A stretch of DNA of 64,000 nt from Macrophomina tecta (lineage: Eukaryota > Ascomycota > Dothideomycetes > Botryosphaeriales > Botryosphaeriaceae). Where the stretch lies: assembly GCA_024180945.1 (NCBI GenBank), contig JAKSGN010000012.1, positions 186,001 to 250,000 on the forward strand, read 5' to 3'. The notes beneath the pieces are model-generated. The model worked only from the letters and a program-made list of their open reading frames with translations, was not told the origin of the DNA and did no database searches. Of this stretch, positions 31,926 through 43,324 are shown one piece after another; the stretch's first letter is position 1, and each line of letters starts with the position of its first letter. The translations under genes and the position numbers were made by a program.

Positions 31926-32446
31926 TCATGTAGTGCGAGGGGATATTTGCTCGTCTTTCTCGGATTCTTCCACATTTCCGGCTATTCTGCTCCAGGCCAG
32001 ATTGTAAGGATGGTAGACGAACCGGAAACGACGTGGACTATACGTATAGAATGAGCGCAGCGGGGACGTTCTAGTTGCCTGATCATAGTAAAGGATGTTA
32101 ACTGCAATACTTAGTAGGGATACATTATGTCGGCACTTACGGTTTGAGGCAACGGTTTCTTGGAACCAGAAGGTGAGTCTCCCTGAACGCCTTCCGTGAT
32201 CCAAACTATTTTAGGGCACTTGGTACTTCGTTGTAATTCCTCGATTTTACGCTTTAGCGTAGGGTTTGGATTTGTAGAAGCCCGAATGGCTCCTTTACCA
32301 TTTTCTCGAAACGGCGTTCCGTGACAGTCATCCCCATTGTCGCCGGACTGGGGAGTCATTACGACGCGCTGACACCAACCGTCGATACCAACGACTTGAC
32401 TCCGAGGCTTAGGAGTGCCCGCATCGAGTGGCGCAAGGACGTGCAT
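31926..32446 (-). CDS. hypothetical protein, two exons
   Basis: Exon 1 (32141-32446) reads MHVLAPLDAGTPKPRSQ...VWITEGVQGDSPSGSKK. A 62-nt intron (32079-32140, GTAAGT with TACTAAG, ending GATCAG) leads in frame to ATRTSPLRSFYTYSPRRFRF and YNLAWSRIAGNVEE, stop at 31926. About 152 residues, hydrophilic, no signal peptide and no recognised domain. Support comes only from the good intron and frame continuity. Confidence 0.4.
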
Positions 32447-34228
32447 CGTATAAACAGAAAAAATGATGGTTGAAACAGTAATGGGAGATGGAAGAGGCAG
32501 ATATAAAAATCAAGTAAAGCTTAGATTTTAACTCTATTGTCGCACCAATATTTGCCGTCGACGAGTCTCTTTTCAATTCTTGCACTGACGACTAAAGTGG
32601 GTCCGAGCTCTTGCACGTTGCCCCGCTTGTTAGACGGGATGCGCCCGGTCGAGGCTATTGGCGGAGATTATTTGATTCTTGCTGCCGTAAACGAAGACAA
32701 CTCTGCTTACCGACGTAGGTCCGTTGAGGTTGACGTTTATAAGCTGCAAGAGTTTCTAAAATGACCCCATGCTTTATGCGGAGATGTACGGTAGCGGAAG
32801 CGGGCACGGCCTATCTGGTTCGGCTAGCGGCATGGTGTCTGTGCGATGTGACATTACCAACGTTTGCGCAGCCTAGGCCCGTTTCACGAGGAGGCATGAC
32901 TGTCTGGAAAGGGAAGTGGACCTAACTTAAGCCAACCCCACTGGTTAAGCGATTAGGCCGAGTGAATTTCGTTGGAGGAGCTGGGCTTACAGCGCACGCA
33001 CGGATTTCAGATATTGCGCTATGTTACATGTCGTCTGTCAGCAACGGCGATAGCATACATGGGCCCCTCTTATCTGCATCTTCGCCCGCTTTTGCTGCCG
33101 CGTTATATCTGCTTGGGCCTTTCGCTTGCGTCGCGAATTTGGTCACCCGGTAGCAAGGCTACCTTTAGATTATGCAGCAGGGAATAAGAAAAGCATTAAG
33201 CGATCTACATACTTCCGGAAATGCGTTGGTTATCGCGGATCATACCTGTATCGCACTGCTGAGCGCTCCTCAGTATCGATATGACTGATGTTTAACAGAG
33301 CTAGTAAGTCTTATTCTGCAATTAGACTCGTAATGGCGTATAGCAGCTCTTGGACTGCTCTTAATCGATTCTATATCTATTTGTTAGAATAAGTGGGCTG
33401 CACAGCCGTTCTCTTAAGACGTTCAATTCTTTCTACCTACTGTGACGCATATGGAGAAATATGTGTAGATCACGTTCTAAACTAAACCACTTTAGGAATG
33501 CATTGACCAGTAGTGCTCATGTGGCAGACCATATTAGTGCCAACAATCGCCAGTAGTGCTGCCCTCACTTTAACACTTTAAAAAATAGTGGGTGCGGGAA
33601 AGGCCAAGTCCCGGTCCATCCAGTTCCTAAATGCGCCGTTTCGAAAGGTCAAGGCCCGGCGCTATGGGGAGGCGCACGAGGACAGGAAGGTATGGCTATT
33701 CCTCACCAGCCACTCGTTTCGTGCTGTGCCGCGGGCTACGGGCTGCGAGTCGGAGAGCCGTGCCAATGCATGGAAGGGGACGGGGCCGCGCTGCTGCGGT
33801 TCAGGTGGCAAGCTGTCGCAGAGTCGAAACAGCGTTGGAATCGGCCTGCTTTGGCCCCCCGCAGAAGCAGATCCCGGCTAAGAACGCATATCGGGACTGT
33901 CGTGCAGGCGGCTTCGCGTGCCTAGCGTTCCACTAACTTAGCGAGTAACACAGTTCGTCGCTGAGCTTAAGGAAATCCGGTACGATCTGAAGAATTTCAA
34001 TCTTCCATTTCGCGAGTGATCACTCTTGCGTGGTTTGTAGCTAGTCCCAGCGCCTCATTACGGCTCGCGCGATAAAGCAATCGGGGCCAACCTTAGTTAT
34101 TGTTTTCTGCGTCTGCCGTGCCCGTGCCCGTGCCTATGCTCCAGGCCCTGCTGCCAGATCCATTACTGGTAAACACCCCATCTTTAATGCGGAATCGCCT
34201 GTGGGCAGCAACGTTTTAATCGACGTGT
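32447..34228. other. gene-poor region
   Basis: Short ORFs at 32537-32764 and overlapping GC-rich frames at 33588-33936 show no motif or consistent coding bias. No tRNA or rRNA structure was recognised. Confidence 0.4.
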
Positions 34229-34229
34229 C

Positions 34230-34412
34230 GAGAAGGAGGCCGCGAAATCCTACTGCACCGCGTCCACGTCGCCGTGGCAGGTAATATTCATCAGAGGAGT
34301 GTCTTTGATGAGTAGCTGAGTGCAGAGGTGATGGAGGGTAGCCTGCAACACGCCACTGCTAGCTGTTGGGGTGCGGCCTCGATGGGATGAAATTTTTCAT
34401 CAACGCGCCGAC
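34230..34412 (+). repeat. dispersed repeat X, copy 1
   Basis: About 180 bp similar to 45029-45215, same orientation: ggccgcgaaatcctactgca, gtagcctgcaacacgcca, gggtgcgg, acgcgccgacc. No coding content. Family unknown. Confidence 0.65.
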
Positions 34413-34498
34413 CAGGGCGGTCAACATTCAACGGCATTGCTCCGTCGTGCTCTGCACTGCTCTGTTCTGCTCTGCCCCAGATCACTGAGATCATCACA

Positions 34499-34912
34499 TG
34501 ATGATGATGATGATGAGTTCATAGACCGTCCCAGCCGCCGAAAGGCAGCTATGCGGCATACGGCCGGTTCCTCTGCGCCCGCTAGGCCCCTTTGGGCCAA
34601 AGCGAGACAGCGGAGCCCGGCCTGATTTCTATCTGACCTGTATACCTCTGCATGTACGTCTCTTGGCGCTACGGTCTTCCCGCTGCGCCAGTCTTCTCCA
34701 TGAACTATCCCGTCTTCCTCCAGTGTCAAGCTTCATGCTGTGGGCGCGATGTCGCTCCGAATTGCCCGAGGAGCTTGGTTGCCATCATGAACTTTGCTGC
34801 TGTAATGGCTGTGCTGCGCTGGCTTAGCAGTTTCCTCAGATCCGTCGTCCAGCGTCTCCGCCCTCTCTCATCCGGCATACGGAAGGTGAGTCTCAGCTCG
34901 TCGAACTTGCTG
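34499..34912 (-). mobile_element. 5'-truncated LINE copy (family B, 414 bp)
   Basis: The minus-strand 3' end is (ATC)n (34499-34515). The body shares catagaccgtcccagccgcc with 12311-12470. A perfect 16-bp target duplication CACTGAGATCATCACA lies at 34483-34498 and 34913-34928. Confidence 0.9.
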
Positions 34913-35101
34913 CACTGAGATCATCACAGAGCACCCCAGAGCAGGCCTTTGCGTCACGTGCTTCCCACGTGACTCCACCCAGGCGGAGCTTCCGCCTGGC
35001 GTGCTGTGCCGCAGCGAACCGTGCCCTGAAATTCCTGGAGATCTTGCTTTGGTAACCACGACACCAACCTAAAGAACGGAGCACACGTTTATATTTCTTG
35101 A

Positions 35102-36400
35102 ATGTCGACCCTCACTGCAGACGAAGACGATGGGGGCGGATACGCGACCGTTAGCGCGTCGCCAGGCCCAACAACCCGACTATCGCGCCCTCCACACTGG
35201 TAAACCAACGAGGCAGCGTAGAACTCACACAGCTATCATACCCGACCTACCAAGCGAACCGAGCGAATCGACCTTAGACGACGTGATTGGCTTACTCAAC
35301 GTCATCGTCGCGCAGAATAACCAGCTTACCGAGCGGAATGAGGCGCTTACGAAACAGGTAGCCAGCACCGAAGATGAGATTATACGGCTGCGCAGCGCGC
35401 TAGAGATGTCCGAGGAAACGCAGGTCAAGATAGAAGAGCGCATAGAAAAGATAGAGAAGCAGATAGCGGCACTCGTCGAGATAACGCGCAGGAACCTAAC
35501 CTCGTAGTCGCAGATTAACGCGAGTTACGCAAGCGCCCTTAAGAATATACCCGCCACGCCGCCAACGTCCGTAAACACCAGTCCAGCGTCGATACCAGCC
35601 ATACCGGTGCGAGCTGCGATCACAAACACGCCGTTGCCACTATCGCCGCCGCCAGCGATCGAGCTCGATCTATCCGAGGCCAACATTAACACCACAAAGC
35701 CGGAAGACATACGTACGCGCTTTCAGAGGGCACTCGAAAGCTAGAAAGCGACTAAGAACGTTAAGTACTATAGCCTAACGAGAAACGCGAGCGACATAGC
35801 GAAAGTACGACTCCTCTTCCGCTCTAAGAATAATAAGGAAACTGTTAGATCGAATAGGGCTGGCTAGACACGGCTTTCCGAGGCGCGAGAATAAGAGGCC
35901 GACAATAGTACCCGGTGAAGGTAGACAGCGTGAACAAGACGGCAGTCTTTAACGAGAAGCGTACGAGTCTACGAGCGAATGCCTACGAAATAATAAGCAA
36001 AGAGAACGAGGTGGAGATCGTCCATACGCGCTGGCTAAGCAAGCCGAGCGACCGACCCTACGAATCAGTGGTGATTTACCTAACGAGTAAAAGCGACGCG
36101 GACGCGCTCATGGCGAGTAGAGTAATAAATATCAGTAGAGAAGCGGCGTACACCAACGTGTTTAAGCATCGGCCTCGTCCCCGGCGCTGCTTCCGCTACC
36201 AGAGCTATGACCATCAACAATTTCGCTGCAGAGGCGTAGAGAGGTGTGTGAAGTGCGTAGGCAATGGGCATAAGAAAGAGAGTTATATATTAAGTATGGA
36301 GAAATGCGCAGCTTACAGCGGCCCGCACAGGGCAGACGATCAAGGCTACCCGAGGTATAAGAAGCTCCTAGATGAGATAATAGGAAGGCTAGAGAGGTAA
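35102..36400 (+). pseudogene. LINE ORF1 (second copy), degraded
   Basis: Aligns along its whole length with the ORF1 at 25683: DYRALHTGKPT, LLNVIVAQNNQLTERNEAL, ALEMSEETQVKIEERIEKIE, AIELDLSEANI, AYTNVFKHRPRPRRCFRYQ. In zinc-knuckle positions Cys-to-Tyr changes appear (CFRYQSYDHQQFRC; ESYILSMEKC; AYSGPHRADDQGY), which are G-to-A transitions. TAG stops at 35505 and near 35741 and 35908 match CAG/TGG codons. The N-terminus has a frameshift. Confidence 0.8.
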
Positions 36401-36754
36401 AGTATAGAGAAAAGAGGAGGAGCTAGTGACATAGAGGTAATCAGGCCCTGTCGTTAGTGGTCTCTCGGTGCTTGCTGCCCCGCCGTTAGAGAGACGGGCA
36501 ACACTCAGAAAAGCGGTCTTAATAGAAACCACGAGGCAGGATAGTTAAAGAAAATAGGGTAAGGCGGCCTTTATCTTCTACTAACTTTAGGGGTTTCTCG
36601 TTTTCTCCTCTTCTTTCTCGCTGGGTGACTGCTTGTATTCGACTGTTGTTCTCTCAATTTTTGGGCTTTGGATGAACCGGGATCTTTATGTATTTTAAGA
36701 GTATTCCATAGTGCGTCTTTTCCCTATGGTCCGTGGAGGCCGACGGCGTGTATG

Positions 36755-36785
<31 letters not shown>
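35102..36785 (+). mobile_element. ORF1-only derivative of the Tad1-like LINE
   Basis: ORF1 (35102-36400) is followed within 300 bp by the shared 3' UTR and (ATC)n tail (36670-36785); EN, RT and RNase H are absent. The 5' boundary is unclear because no target duplication was found. RIP-type stops occur. Confidence 0.7.
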
Positions 36786-36789
36786 TAAC

Positions 36790-37110
36790 AGAGCTGAGCG
36801 AGGCTTACTGCAACACCATGCCAAGACTTGGTATAGACAGGCCAAATTGAGCTTAACGCGTGCCAAGCCATTAGTGCTAGTGAAGGATTGCGGTCGTCTG
36901 GACTGGCCTGTGACTGCCTGGACTGGCTTATGTGACACGCTGACACCAAGCAACCCGACCGAGGCTACTTCGCAGTCCAAATATATCAAAACTCGGATTG
37001 CTAATCATCAAGATAGCTCGCCGGCTGAAGTTTATGGCGCACTCAACCAGATGTTAAAGTATACCAAGAAGGTTGCGCACCGGTATACCTTACGGCCCCA
37101 ATCTTCATAT
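36790..37110 (+). pseudogene. Fot1/pogo transposase C-terminal scrap
   Basis: TLTPSNPTEATSQSKYIKTR and IANHQDSSPAEVYGALNQML match the post-DDE region of the pogo elements here (at 48700: TPHNPAELASQTELIRGKIA, RHQGSSPTPIN). There is no catalytic domain. It lies directly after the LINE tail. Confidence 0.6.
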
Positions 37111-37139
37111 ACGTTTCGAGAGCAGTTTTAAAGGTTCCA

Positions 37140-38145
37140 GGGAGCTTCTCTGGGCTAAATCCGAAAATCTTTGGGATCTTTGGCATAGTGTATTTGGTGG
37201 TGTGTGTTGAATCTTGATATGCGGGATGAATCTGAACAGTCTATACGTTACATACTTTATATGGCTCGCGCGGCCGGCATCTGGAAGAATAAAGACACTA
37301 ATAGGAGCATATGCCGATGGCCGAGAGTGGCTTCACTAAAGATAGGGTTGTTCCCACCCCGGCAGAGCGAATTGGATATGTTAGCGGATGAAGATAGGGC
37401 AGAAAGACCCACAAGGGAACAATAAGCGCGCGGTAGGGCAAATATGAGTAGGGGAGCTGCCAGAATAGGCTAACGGAGTTACGCGACCGTCATGTAGCTG
37501 CTTACTGTGGTTGCAGCCATATATTTTGTCGCCGCAGGTTCGGCGACAGGGGGTCTTTTGCACCGTGCACAGAGCATCACGATCTCTGGTTGGCTGAAAT
37601 GGCTCGCAAAGGCCATTTTGCCCCCTTGTCGCGGGAGCCCCACTAACAAAAGATACGGCTGCGACTAGGGTCCGCACGGAGAAAGGAACAAGTTCCTATT
37701 GGCGTGCGTGGCACAGCATGATAGAGTTGAGTTATTGTCTGTGCGCAAAATGCTTGGCGGCTTTCGAGCGAAGGCATTTGAGACTGCGGTTCATTTTCTA
37801 ACCGCCGTGCCTCATCACTCGCCTATCACTACTGTGGTGGCAGGGAAAGTAAGGCCAAGTGGATCCAGAGACGCTAGCCTATTCTGTAGCAAAAAAAAAA
37901 ATTCTCCATTCCTGCTTATCTCAGGCCTGCCACAAATTCTGCTCGCTCCTCCACGCAGCTAAGGTACACGCCTATATTTTTGCTCTGATAATCGTAATCT
38001 ATGCAACTGAAGTCAATAATCACAGCTACTTTCTACTAACGATCAGTTAACTGATGTGCCAGCAGCACAAGATAAAATGTGACGGGCGCAAATCCAGGTG
38101 CGACAGGTGCCGCCGTGGCGCCCGGATCTGCACCTGACACTCAAA
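37140..38145. other. no gene seen
   Basis: Short frames on both strands without motifs. Contains a 13-A run near 37890. Confidence 0.4.
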
Positions 38146-38150
38146 CCCCT

Positions 38151-38367
38151 TGTTGGAATATTTGATTCAGTAGTGTTTTGGATTCAGTTATGTCTTATAC
38201 TCGTTGCACACCTGTCTCAGCAGGTAAGCAAGTTACATACCCGTTTCACCCTAGTAGGTAAAATAGGTATAAGGGAAGCCCGTACGGCCTCCCTCTACTA
38301 GATATGCCAATCTATGCCAATTCATCCCATCACTACTGAATAAGCTGCCACTGCACTTGTTCTAACA
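38151..38367 (+). mobile_element. solo LTR (217 bp, TGTTGGAATA...CTAACA)
   Basis: Starts TGTTGGAATATTTGATTC and ends TTCTAACA. Identical 5-bp flanks CCCCT (38146-38150 and 38368-38372) prove integration. It differs internally from the LTR at 9018, so this is another family. Confidence 0.9.
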
Positions 38368-39137
38368 CCCCTGCATGCAGAAACAGGTGCACCGTCGAAC
38401 TGCAGCAGCCGCTGATGCTACCCCCACGCTCGCCTCTGCCTACTCCACTCTTATATAGGTACCTGGAACCTCTCTAATCAGAGAAAAATAAAGGTGAGGC
38501 TACCTACTATCTGACTGGTAGGTAGCATAGTGAAGACGTAACGTTATTAGATAGCTCTAGAGCTAGACCTAAAGGAGTAAACCTCTTGCGACATGTGCTG
38601 CTACTTTAGGACTAGCGTAGGCCTGCGCAGGCTGGCGCGCTACCGTATTAAATATTTCCAAAAGCTTCTTCGCAGGTGCACAATAGAAGCAAATCAAACA
38701 GTAAGCTAATGTCGAACTTTGGGTGAGGCCCCTTAGCCTCGTATCAAGCGAGGTCAGAATAGAATCTGAATTTCTGCCTGCTCTCTAAAGAGAGCTATTT
38801 ACTACTTGCTCAAATACATGAGGTTGTGAATACCGATCCTTAGTACCGAAAGAATGTTCGCGCAATTGCTTGCGTAATATTTGGTGGCTGTGTCCGAGGT
38901 TATTGAGGAGGTGGCAAATCCCATAATCTGTGCCTTAATTCCTGACAACTAAAAACAGAAATGCAAAAGCACCGTTATTGCCGAAGCCGAGAAAAGCAGC
39001 CTCAAAATAGCAACCAGTCCGCAAAGCTGATTATGGATTTCTGGTTGTTCTGTTAGCTAATGAATGGCGTTGGCTATAGATATATCTTGATGCTATAACC
39101 AAGGCAAACAGAAAGCTTAAACAAATCAGGCAATAAG
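38368..39137. other. LTR remnant and unassigned DNA
   Basis: From about 38709 the text tgtcgaactttgggtgagg...gaggtcagaatagaatctg resembles the 9018 LTR start. The rest, up to the hAT terminus, has no recognised gene. Confidence 0.35.
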
Positions 39138-42073
39138 CAGTGCTTCCATCCACCCGACCGACCTCGACGGAGGCCTCCGTCGGGTGGGTGGGTGGAAGAA
39201 ATCTTTCCTAGATAGGAAACCCGCGATATATCATTGGGTTGGGGAAATGCTGAATTTGTCAAATATCGTACATCTTCTCCCATCCACCGCCTTCGTCAAA
39301 GAGTCCCGCTCTCATCCAATGCTTTTGGCACTCAATAGATTCCACCGTGATGTTGTTGAGACAGTTCCTCTCATCGGTAATGATGCGCTTTGTCTGACTG
39401 AAAACACGCTCACACTCAGAGCTCATTGCAGGAATACTAAACAAGTCCAGGGCCATTCGTTGGAGTATAGGCCACTTGCCCCCTTTTTCAAGCCACCAGG
39501 CGAGCGGATCCTCAACCTTGCTTTCAGTGACTCCGAGCTCCATAAAAGCCTCAAGTTCCGAAGCGATTTTCCTCCTCTTGCCGTTGACTTGAGTGAATCT
39601 TGTTGTAACGCGGCCAAACTTCACGATATCGTCCTCAGAGGGTGAGTCCTCCGTAGATTCTGCAGCTTGTGCAGCAGCCCTGCGAGCAGCGGCGTCCTCT
39701 TCAATCCAAGCTGCTTCGTAGCGCTCATACGGCTTACGAACAGAGCCTTTAGCGCGTGAAATCCTGTTGGGGTGCTTGGCCCAGTACTCGTTGAAGTAGT
39801 CGTACTTCATACTAGGGTGGGGGGCAATAGCAGTACGATAGAGAGGAGTCTTGTCCGTCTCATCGTAGTACTCGTTGAGCTTGTAGAAAGCAGCATCAAC
39901 CCCAAGCGTATAGGGTTCGCTGAAGGCTCCAGGGTTGCTGTTAATGGCTTCTGTAGCGCGCTCAAGGTGCGCGTACATATAATCCATGCTCTTCAGCGTT
40001 TCCCATAGCGCTCCGTGACTGCCCTCCAAGCCTGCCTTGTTCGCGTTACCTTCCATGTGTCTTGTAAGATCCTTGAAGGGCTTGAGCAGCGTAGAGAAGA
40101 GCTCGAGTTGGTGCCAATCGTCTTCGCTGAGTGCGTCTTGGCTTATATCATCATCGTCGTGGTCGGTGGGGCGGAATCGGTGGAAGAAAAGGTCAATCGC
40201 AGTGCGAAGCTGGAGAGCTTTTTCAAACTTATTAGCGGGAGAACTAGCAAACGGAGGACATTCTTACCCCTCTTAATCATGTAGTACACAGAGTTCCATC
40301 TTACTCCACCGTCACCAAGTAACTGGTAATGAAATTGAGGATCGGAATCTTCATCCGGATCGTCGTCCAATTCGGTAGAATCAGCCTGACCAGAGAAGAA
40401 CTTTTGACGTCTCAGATCAGACCGATTTACCCATACGCAGAGGTTGTGGAGCTTGCCGATAGGACCCTCTTGCCTCCAACGTGTGAACGTCTCTTTGTCG
40501 CCTGCGCTTAGAAGGTCCTTCTCAAGCTTGCCAAGGCCTTTGCCGAAGAGGAGGGCCTTAACAATTAGGTTGATGATATGCCCTACACAACGAAGACGGT
40601 CCTCCCTGCCATGAAGTTCTGGCAAATGTTCCGCAAGAGACCTCAGAAGGGTGTTATTGTTGGACGCGTTGTCCGTAACGAAGGGCCCGATTCTATGCTC
40701 AATTTCGTAGATCTTGAAGATTAGTAGGAGATAATACGCAATATTTTCACCAGTGTGTTCGCCGAGGAGTCGTGGGAGGCCGATAAGGAGCACGCGAAGC
40801 TTGCCGATCTGATCGATGAAGTGGGCGCAAATAGCGACGTAAGAGCGCTTGTTGGTCCTACTCCACACATCTGTGCTCATGTTGATTTTGCTGCGAGCCT
40901 TCAGAAGGATATTCTTGACGACTTGGCGGCGCGATTCGAACGTGGATCTGACCCAGGAGGACACGCTTGTCGCACTCTGGGCAAGGATTTGCTGGGCCTG
41001 CTGACCTCCATGGCAGACAACCGCCTGAAAACGTTCGCTGGTAGCCTGCTTGAAGCTTAGATCCTCAGCAATAACCAAATCGACGAATTCGCGCTTGAAA
41101 CGAAGGTCTTGGAAGGGTGCAGCAACGTAGTACGTAGCAGGCGTGCCTTCCTCTGTCGCCACTCGCTCAATTGGTGCAGGCTTGTTGGGATTCGATAACT
41201 TATGAGCCTTCCAGAGGTGCTTAGATTAGTGTTAAGTACCTTCTCCTTGATAAACACCATCATGATAGCGTTTAGTAAGATGGCAGCGCCTACACACCCA
41301 CACGCGGGTCCCATTACTATCCTCTAGATCGGCTCCATGATCAAAGATCCAGGAAGGACGTCTATTCGTGCCAAGTAAGGTTTTATATCTTGGTCGATAA
41401 TGTAGACCGTTAAAGATGCGCCCATTCTTTGTCACCTTGTTCCACTGTATGGGGAATGTGCAGGAGTGGCTAGAATCGTCTAAGGATGGGGTGGAGCGAG
41501 TCGACAGGGCAGAACAGCGCTCGCTCGATGGGAGAGCCCGATTAGGATCAGGTACACGTGTTAGGCTAAGCCCGGAAAGGGGGGAAGAGGAGGTACGAGC
41601 CGAAGATTTATAAAAAAGTCCTGAATCATGACGACTTGTCGACCAGTGGAAGGAGGGCTATATAGATCAAGAAGCTTAATTGCAGGAACTGTGCTATCTA
41701 CCAGGTACCTATATAAAGGAGCGACCGTAGGGAAGCATAAAATAGTGTCAGAAAGTGTCGGAAATGAGAGAAGCCGGTGTAGCACCATAAGATGTCGTAC
41801 GTAGAAGTAATGGTGATGCGGCACACGCTGAAACACAGGAGGAACTGGTCACATCCTGGTACTTTGATCTCTGCTAAGCGAGGGGGAGGGCCTCAACACC
41901 ATGCCAAGCATCCCGACGTTTCCCAAGGCGGGCAACCTGCCACCTGCCACCCACCTCCCGACGCCCGCAAGACCCGTCGGGTGGGTGGCCTGCGGTGGCT
42001 CCGTCGGGTGGGTGGATTACTAAGCAGCCACCTGCCACCCGACCAGCCGACGGTTGGGTGATTGGAAGCACTG
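39138..42073 (-). mobile_element. hAT element (copy 3) with both termini
   Basis: Termini CAGTGCTTCCATCCACCC (39138) and its inverted partner ending GGAAGCACTG (42073) are followed by palindromic CCACCCGAC-rich subterminal DNA (39148-39196; 41930-42060). The transposase relic lies on the minus strand. No 8-bp duplication is evident (gcaataag versus tttagagc). Confidence 0.75.
39259..41435 (-). pseudogene. hAT transposase (copy 3) with frameshifts
   Basis: 41435 to ~41170: BED zinc finger (VWVCRRC...HLWKAHK) across a frameshift. 41162-40143: VDLVIAEDLSFKQATSERF, KINMSTDVWSRTNKRSYVAI, RIGPFVTDNASNNNTLLRSL, DRLRCVGHIINL, GDGGVRWNSVYYMI. After a shift near 40250, DDWHQLELFSTLLKPF; then 40056-39259 with DPLAWWLEKGGKWPILQRMA and LFSIPAMSSECERVFSQTKR, the dimerisation region. 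Core aspartates (STDVW, FVTDNAS) remain. At least two frameshifts prevent a continuous product. Confidence 0.8.
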
Positions 42074-43201
42074 TTTAGAGCTTTTCTCCACTCGTTATGT
42101 ACCTGGGAAAGACTCTCAAGGAATTGCGAACTTCAAACTAGATGGACAGCACTGGCTCGAGCTTGAAAAGGTTGAACTTCCTCTAAAAGACTTCTACGCC
42201 GCAACTTTGCTTTCTGAAGGAAAGAAGATGTCTCTCGCTGACTGGTTTTCAACCTTGGACTGCCTTCTTCGAGAAATAAACGAGACGAAGGGTCACTACT
42301 ATGAGATCCACACCGAGGACGACAATAACTTTACATGGAACTACCTCCAGAGTTGCGCAGATGCCGCGTGGTCAAAGTGCACCGAGTACTACAACAACCA
42401 GCAGCTGAATTGGCAGAACCGATTCCCTGAAGACACTGATCTTCCACCAGCGTACTATGCGGCTCAAATACTTGATCCATATCGAAAGTGGACGTGGTTT
42501 ACGCAAGAGTGGGTTCTTCAAGGCGACGAAGAAAAACAGAGGTGGTTTGATGGCGCACAATCGGCCGTGAAGCAGGTCTGGGAGACGGAATATAAGGGAA
42601 AATACTCTGTTGAGATGCTAGCACCGCCAACCAGAAAGGAAAGAGATCCTTATCCAGCATTTGATCGCCAGTGGGAGCATAAGCGTATTCGAATAGACGC
42701 TCCGGTCTCTACAGCTGATTTGTATGAACAATACATTTCTACCGACCGGCTTCATGACGATGACGCAGGTTGCGATGGAACCATTGCATACTGGCTATCC
42801 CGCTACGACTCCCAAAGAGATCTGGTTCGCTTCGCTTTGGGTTTATTCGCGATCTTGCCCATGTCGGACGAGTGCGAACGCCTTTTAGTAGCGCAAAGCT
42901 TACTATAGTTGATCGCCGTGGCAGGCTAAAGGCAGATATTATAGAAGCATGTGAATGTCTCCGAGCGTGGTATGGAAGCCCAAATTTGAAGACAGTAGTA
43001 ATGAAGAGGATAGTGAGAATGATAGTGATGATATTGGTAGCTTATAGTAGAATTCATCCCTTTCTACCTCAGCCTCAATTCTTGGTGGTCTTGGCGGTAT
43101 TGCTGGTCTTATCGGTGAGACCATACCGGTTACCATATAAGTAGCTGGTATGGTATGGTTTGACCTCCATACCATACCATACCAGACCATTCCGATCACT
43201 G
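42074..43201 (+). pseudogene. hAT transposase (copy 4) C-terminal half and 3' terminus
   Basis: The open frame reads LFSTRYVPGKDSQGIANFKL, EKVELPLKDFYAATLLSEGK, AYYAAQILDPYRKWTWFTQE, GTIAYWLSRYDSQRDLVRFA, FAILPMSDECERL. After a frameshift near 42888 it continues FSSAKLTIVDRRGRLKADII. The element ends at 43201 with TCCGATCACTG, preceded by a GGTATGG palindrome (43148-43190). The 5' half is missing, replaced by hAT copy 3. Confidence 0.75.
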
Positions 43202-43324
43202 CTGGCATCCCGCAGATGAGGACATAAGAGGACTGAGAAACTTAAATATCCTAGCTTAGCCACACCCCAAGTGATGTCATAGGGTGTGGACTTGGTGCTC
43301 TAACACAGTACCAACATCTACTGG

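Noticed and set aside
33588..33936. Three overlapping plus-strand ORFs
   Set aside because: No motif, no consistent frame preference, Arg/Gly-rich translation in every frame.
36654..37131. ORFs with poly-Ser, poly-His or poly-Asp around 36760
   Set aside because: They arise from the (ATC)n LINE tail read in three frames; only the pogo scrap downstream has motif support.
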